Shown here one piece after another: positions 59,292-64,000 of a stretch of 64,000 bases of DNA. Source of the DNA: Muraenolepis orangiensis (taxonomy: Eukaryota; Chordata; Actinopteri; Gadiformes; Muraenolepididae); the NCBI GenBank assembly GCA_027704905.1, contig CM051002.1:14113739-14177738 (forward strand). Reading direction: 5' to 3'. Position 1 is the first letter of the stretch; each line of letters begins with the position of its first letter. The position numbers were made by a program, and so were the translations under genes. The notes beneath the pieces were generated by a model. That model did no database searches. It was not told the DNA's origin and was given only the letters and a program-made list of their open reading frames with translations.

Positions 59292-60330
59292 GGAGGTGGC
59301 GGTGCCCAGCGGGTCTGGAGGAGCACGGCGGAGAAGTGACACTGTTCTTGAGGCTCTTCAATTTTTTTGATTTATTTTTTTGTTTTGGAGAGAGACTAAA
59401 AACTTTACCTGGGACACTGTAGGCCGCCCCCCCCCCCCCCCCCCCCCCGGAAACCGTCACCGTCATCGTTCCAAAATAAAAGACGAGGTGTTCAGTTAAA
59501 CAAGATTGATAGTAAAAAAAAACGGGATGTTCCCATCTACTCCTTGATGTTGTTTAATTGTACACGTTATTTATTCTTGATTTTCGTTTTTGTTTTGTTT
59601 GTCGCTTTGTAGAACGGAAGGGAAGAAGAAAAAAAGTATGTCTGCGTCAACGGTCAATAAAACGGGCATTTGCTTTAATGAAGTAGAACGTAGAGAGAAT
59701 TTACTGTGAAGAAAAGGGTGGCTTTTTTCTTTTTTTTTTGTCGAGTAGGACCAGTTTTGTTTCGATACTCACCGGGAACGGCTTTCATTCTTTCTTTAAA
59801 AACATGTATTTTACGTTGTACCGTTTCACGGTGACGCTCGTTTCCCCCGAGAACGCAGCTAGGGGGAACCACCGCTTCATTTCCACGTTTCTTCTTCTTT
59901 TCACCGTGGTCCCAAGATAAAAGACGAGATGTTCAGTTTAACAAGATAGATAGGAAAAACGGGATGTTTCCATCTACTCCTTTTTTTTTTTTGTGTTGAT
60001 TTATTGTACACGTTATTTATTCATGATTTTTTGTTTTCATTTTCGTGTTTTTGGTCTCATCGTAGAACAGAAAGGAAGGAAAACAAACATGTCTGCGTCA
60101 ACAGTCAATAAAACGGGCATCTTTACTGAAGTAAAAACGAGAGACTTTACTGTGAAGGAAATGATGGCGGGATCCGTTTTGTGACGTCACCGGGAACGGC
60201 TTTCACTGGCTTTGTTTTTGTTTTTAAAGTGATTTACGTTCTACTGTTCCACGGTGACACTATTTCCCCCCCGAGCTCTAGAATGTAGCTAGGGGGAACC
60301 AACGCTTCATTTTTAAGTTTCTTCTTCTGC
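59292..60330 (+). terminator. stau1 3'UTR with 441-bp tandem duplication and two poly(A) signals
   Basis: A segment beginning ATAAAAGACGAG at 59476 recurs at 59917 (offset 441 bp) and continues in parallel to about 60330. Shared landmarks include ACGGGATGTT, CATCTACTCC, TGTACACGTTATTTATTC, ATGTCTGCGTCAAC and CACCGGGAACGGCTTTC. Each copy carries TCAATAAAACGGGCAT, with AATAAA at 59656-59661 and 60107-60112. Copies differ by scattered substitutions and small indels, so the duplication is not recent. The 3'UTR starts with a C run (about 59427-59448). Confidence 0.85.
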
Positions 60331-60339
60331 TTCTTCATT

Positions 60340-61123
60340 TTTTTTCGTCCCAGGGTGCTTTCTAACAACAACAACAACCCCCAGCCAGTGGCGTTTATCC
60401 ATATTTCTACGTAGGGCTTTTTCGGGAACGTCGTCGTGACTCGATGTAGCTAGCGTGTGTGCGTGACGTAACGTTGGTGTTGCCTTGCCCCCCCCACCCC
60501 GCCACAAGTTGTGTGTGTGTGTGTGTTCACAGTATTAATTCCCGTTGCAATGCCCTCTTCATTTTGTTACCTACCCCTACTCTTCCTCTGTAAGTAAAAC
60601 CTGTGTGCTCAGCACACCAAACGGATGTCATGTCGTATTTTTTTTTGCGTCGAGTCGAACATTCTATCGTCGGAACAGACGTAGGAGCGTCTGCTTGAGA
60701 TGACAAGCACGCCACACTGATATCCTTTGGTTATATGTCAATATTTAATGTTAATGTTAAGGCAGTGAAACATATGTCTGCGGACACATTGATGGGTTAT
60801 AAAGGTAATTCTTGTAAGAGGTTCAGATATGGTCGGTTCAGTAGTGATGCACATTAAAGCTTATGGCTGCTTGGCTGAGCAGTCCTTTTGGCACATTACA
60901 GAACAGCTGATCTTTCATTGCTTGTTTTGATTTTTCGTATCTTTTTTTCATATATATATATATATATATATATATTTGTATTTACATGTGTCCTAATACT
61001 TGGTAAAAACCAACCCCAGTGGAAACAAAGTCCAGTGGGAACATGTGGTCCAGGCACAAGCCCCAACACCTCCATCAAGACACCTGGCTCCCAGGGTGTT
61101 GGTCAGTCTGTCCTCCCCTGGGA
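60340..61123. other. Intergenic space between convergent stau1 and rdh10-like
   Basis: Must contain the end of the rdh10-like 3'UTR (minus strand), but I see no clear poly(A) signal for it. A short TA repeat lies at about 60950-60975. Frames here have no domains. Confidence 0.5.
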
Positions 61124-63768
61124 CTACCCTGCCTCGACGGGGATGCCGGACGTTCTGTTGGCCATGGTTTCGATGAAGGGGTACATACACCTGTCGGAAC
61201 CCATGAAACGGTACGTAACCACGTTGGATTCCCATGGCAACAGTCTGCAAAAGGAAGGAAGAGATAAAGGAAAGGTCGTCAGCCAAAATGAAGGACATTG
61301 GGAACAGAGCTTGTGGGGGAAGTCTAAGAGAGGCTGTTGGACCCCCCCCCCCCCCCCCGGGCTCTGGGTGGCCTACATGTGAGATGCCTAACCCTTTTCA
61401 GCATCCCTTGTGACCCTTTGGATGAAAGCATGTCGTACCTGGCTACATGGTAAATGGAGTTAGGTTGTACTTACGCATCCCCTAAAGAACTTAATAGTAT
61501 ATAGTGAGGTTTTTCTCACGCCTCTCCTAACAGACTTCATGGTGACTAATAAGGTTAGACTTACACCTCTCTTATCTGACTTACTAGTGAACAGAGGGAG
61601 GCTGTACGATCTCCTACCTGACTACAGAGTGAGGCTGTGCTATCTCCTACCTGGACTACATAGTGAACAGAGCGAGGCTGTTCTATCTCCTTCCTGGACT
61701 ACATAGGGAACAGAGTGAGGCTGTACTATCTCCTGCCTGGACTACATGGTGAACAGAGTAAGGCTGGACTATCTCCTACCTCGACTACATAGTGAACAAA
61801 GCAAGGCGGTTCTATCTCCAACCTGGACTACATGGTGAACAGAGTGAGGTTGTACTATCTCCTACCTGGACTATATGGTGAACAGAGCGAGGCTGTTCTA
61901 TCTCCTTCCTGGACTACATAGGGAACAGAGTGAGGCTGTACTATCTCCTGCCTGGACTACATGGTGAACAGAGTAAGGCTGGACTATCTCCTACCTCGAC
62001 TACATAGTGAACAAAGCAAGGCGGTTCTATCTCCAACCTGGACTACATGGTGAACAGAGTGAGGTTGTACTATCTCCTACCTGGACTATATGGTGAACAG
62101 AGTGAGGCTGCACTATCTCCTACCTGGACTACATAGTGAACAGAGCGAGGCTGTTCTATCTCCTTCCTGGACTACATAGGGAACAGAGTGAGGCTGTACT
62201 ATCTCCTGCCTGGACTACATGGTGAACAGAGTGAGGCTGCACTATCTCCTACCTGGACTACAAAGTGAACAGAGTGAGGCTGTACTATCTCCTACCTGGA
62301 TGAAATAGTGAACAAAACTAGGCTGTTGTATCTCCTTCCTGGATGACCGTGAACAAAACTAGGCTGTTCTATCTCCTTCCTGGACTACATAGTGAACAGA
62401 GTACGGCTGTACTATCTCCTGCCTGGACTACATAGTGAACAGAGTACGGCTGTACTATCTCCTACCTGGACTACATAGTGAACAGAGCGAGGCTGTACTA
62501 TATTCTACCTGGACTACAAAGTGAACCGAGCGAGGCTGTTCTATCTCCTACCTGGACTACATAGTGAACAGAGTGAGGCTGTACTATCTCCTACCTGGAC
62601 TACAAAGTGAACAGAGCGAGGCTGTACTATCTTCTACCTGGACTACAAAATGAACAGCGCGAGGCTGTTCTATCTCCTACCTGGACTACAAAGTGAACCG
62701 AGTGAGGCTGTACTATCTCCTACCTGGATGACATAATGAACAAAACTAGGCTGTACTATCTCCTGCCTGGACTACATGGTGAACAGAGTGAGGTGAGTGT
62801 ACTCACGCCCGGGACAGGAACGGCAGGTAGGTGAGCCGTGGGATGCACACCATGGGCTGGTCTATGAGGATGGCGTTCATGGCCTGCTCCACACAGTACT
62901 GGGGATCCAGCGGAGGCAGAATCATCTCCACTTCCTCCCTGCACGACGCCGACAAAAGACAACCATCAGGCTCTGTGGAGGAGGACTTCTAGTGGCGTTT
63001 ATCCCCTTACATCGATCTGAGTGGAGTATTGGAAGGCGCAAACTTTCCACTCCCGTGGAATGTTATCTCACAAGTCTCATTTGGATTCACTTAGTTACTT
63101 TCATCACTTAACTAAACAAATCAGCAAATCTGTTTGTTTTAAATGTATAAGTCCATTCAAAACAGAACCTGTTTTCAGTGTCACAGCCAAATAAACAACT
63201 TGGGGAAAAAAACTTATGCAGTCCAATTCATTTTCATCCATACAATCATACATGATATGTATGTTATGTTTTTCTTTTTTTCTTTCGAAAAACAACCCAA
63301 CTAAATCCTGTCCACGTTGTGTACACTCTGCTGACCTGATCTTACAGCCCTGGAACATGCCCGTGTCCACGATGTAGGGACACACCAGCGTGGTCTTCAC
63401 TCCGTCCACCTCCTCGACCAGCAGCTCGTGGGCCATGGATTCATGGAAGCCCACCGCCGCAAACTTACTGGCACAGTAGTCCTTGAATCAAAACGCACGG
63501 GTCAAAACCAGCACCACTTCTATAGTAGTCTCCTTGTAGTACCGCCGCCGATTGCTTTAGACTAAACGACAATCAAGAGAACATGATAGACAAGTACACG
63601 AGTAAACGATGACACAACTTCAGTGTTAATTGGCAGTATAATTGTAATCCATGTCCCTCTCAGCTTCACCTCCACGCAGGGCGTGCTGAAGAGACCCAGG
63701 ACGCTGGCGATAGTCACGATGTGGCCGTGGTTCTGGGCCTTCATCTGAGGGAGAAACGCCTTCACTGT
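61124..63768 (-). CDS. RDH10-like retinol dehydrogenase (SDR16C family), C-terminal half, 4 exons
   Basis: This membrane-associated short-chain dehydrogenase family oxidises all-trans-retinol to retinal, the first step of retinoic acid synthesis. Exons on minus: 63768-63670, 63481-63336, 62938-62807, 61244-61124, in phase, giving 165 aa plus stop. The N-terminal half, with the NAD-binding Rossmann motif, lies beyond the right edge; full RDH10 is about 341 aa. Visible: KAFLPQMKAQNHGHIVTIAS (NHGHIV and the catalytic Ser region), the catalytic DYCASK (Tyr and Lys), KTTLVCPYIVDTGMFQGCK, LPPLDPQYCVEQAM and the C-terminal RFMGSDRCMYPFIETM. These match RDH10 better than SDR16C5 or DHRS3. The C-terminal end (NRTSGIPVEAG) differs from RDH10. 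Whether it is rdh10a, rdh10b or a third paralogue cannot be decided here. Confidence 0.9.
61560..62797. repeat. 43-bp minisatellite, about 28 units, with a 215-bp higher-order repeat
   Basis: Units read GTGAACAGAGTGAGGCTGTA then CTATCTCCTACCTGGACTACATA (43 bp), with frequent base changes. Five consecutive units (about 61680-61894) are repeated essentially exactly at 61895-62109, a 215-bp higher-order unit. The array lies in the last rdh10-like intron and stops about 10 bp from the donor of exon 62938-62807. One 38-bp unit occurs near 62341. Confidence 0.93.
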
Positions 63769-63776
63769 CTGAGGTA

Positions 63777-63800
63777 CACACACACACACACACACACTTT
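63777..63800. repeat. (AC)n at the rdh10-like acceptor
   Basis: On the gene's sense strand this is TG, directly before TACCTCAG/ACAG, the acceptor of the first visible exon. The rest of the window to 64000 is intron with no element recognised. Confidence 0.9.
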
Positions 63801-64000
63801 ACATGTTACAAGTAGTTCAAAGGAGCAGCCACATAAGTGAACGGAGAAACACATAGATGACATAGATGACATAGGTTCCAGGTTGCCCAGCATCCTATGA
63901 AGCAAGCTTATATAATTTTAAGGGATTGAGGGAATCCTGTGCATTTGACTGAAAGGGGACAAAGCTGTTTATGCGTCACAATGTGTGCTGTGTGCCATGG

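Overview
This is vertebrate nuclear DNA, almost certainly from a ray-finned fish. The genes are split into short exons, fish-type Tc1, hAT, LINE and SINE repeats are common, and the proteins are close to vertebrate CAMK1, PBRM1, STAU1 and RDH10. Microsatellites are extremely dense: dozens of TG/AC, GA, TA, GGT and poly-G tracts, several over 100 bp. Such density is known from cod-like (gadiform) genomes, but assigning the species is inference only.

Layout. 1-17.8 kb is repeat-rich with no host gene I can support. It holds a 24-bp minisatellite, an intact-ended but frameshifted Tc1 element (5067-6719), a non-autonomous hAT element with a perfect 8-bp target duplication (9692-10052), a foldback element, a broken hAT/ZMYM-type fragment, a dispersed stem-loop repeat family and a 630-bp CpG-rich 12-bp satellite (14745-15377). 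17.9-34.0 kb is camk1 on the minus strand: 11 coding exons, predicted 398 aa, with an 11.2-kb first intron full of repeats. 35.4-37.2 kb holds LINE remnants. 37.98-51.87 kb is pbrm1 on the plus strand: 29 coding exons, about 1631 aa, with six bromodomain units, two BAH domains and an HMG box. 53.74-59.29 kb is stau1 on the plus strand: 14 coding exons, about 693 aa. 61.12-63.77 kb is the C-terminal half of an rdh10-like retinol dehydrogenase on the minus strand, which runs off the right edge.

The exon models come from reading splice junctions and phases by eye. Every exon length and phase adds up for all four genes. camk1 and pbrm1 are head to head, pbrm1 and stau1 run in the same direction, and stau1 and rdh10-like are tail to tail. 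The four genes do not form a pathway: they cover calcium signalling, chromatin remodelling, mRNA transport and decay, and retinoid metabolism. Their linkage looks like ancient synteny.

I found no new enzymatic or defence system. The most unusual signals are where repeats meet splicing. A stau1 exon's own 5' splice site has been amplified into a 28-bp minisatellite. A TG tract of about 240 bp takes the place of the pyrimidine tract of the last stau1 intron. Two introns have GC donors. TG tracts sit beside several other acceptors. The stau1/rdh10-like neighbour pair mirrors the STAU2/RDH10 pair of tetrapods.
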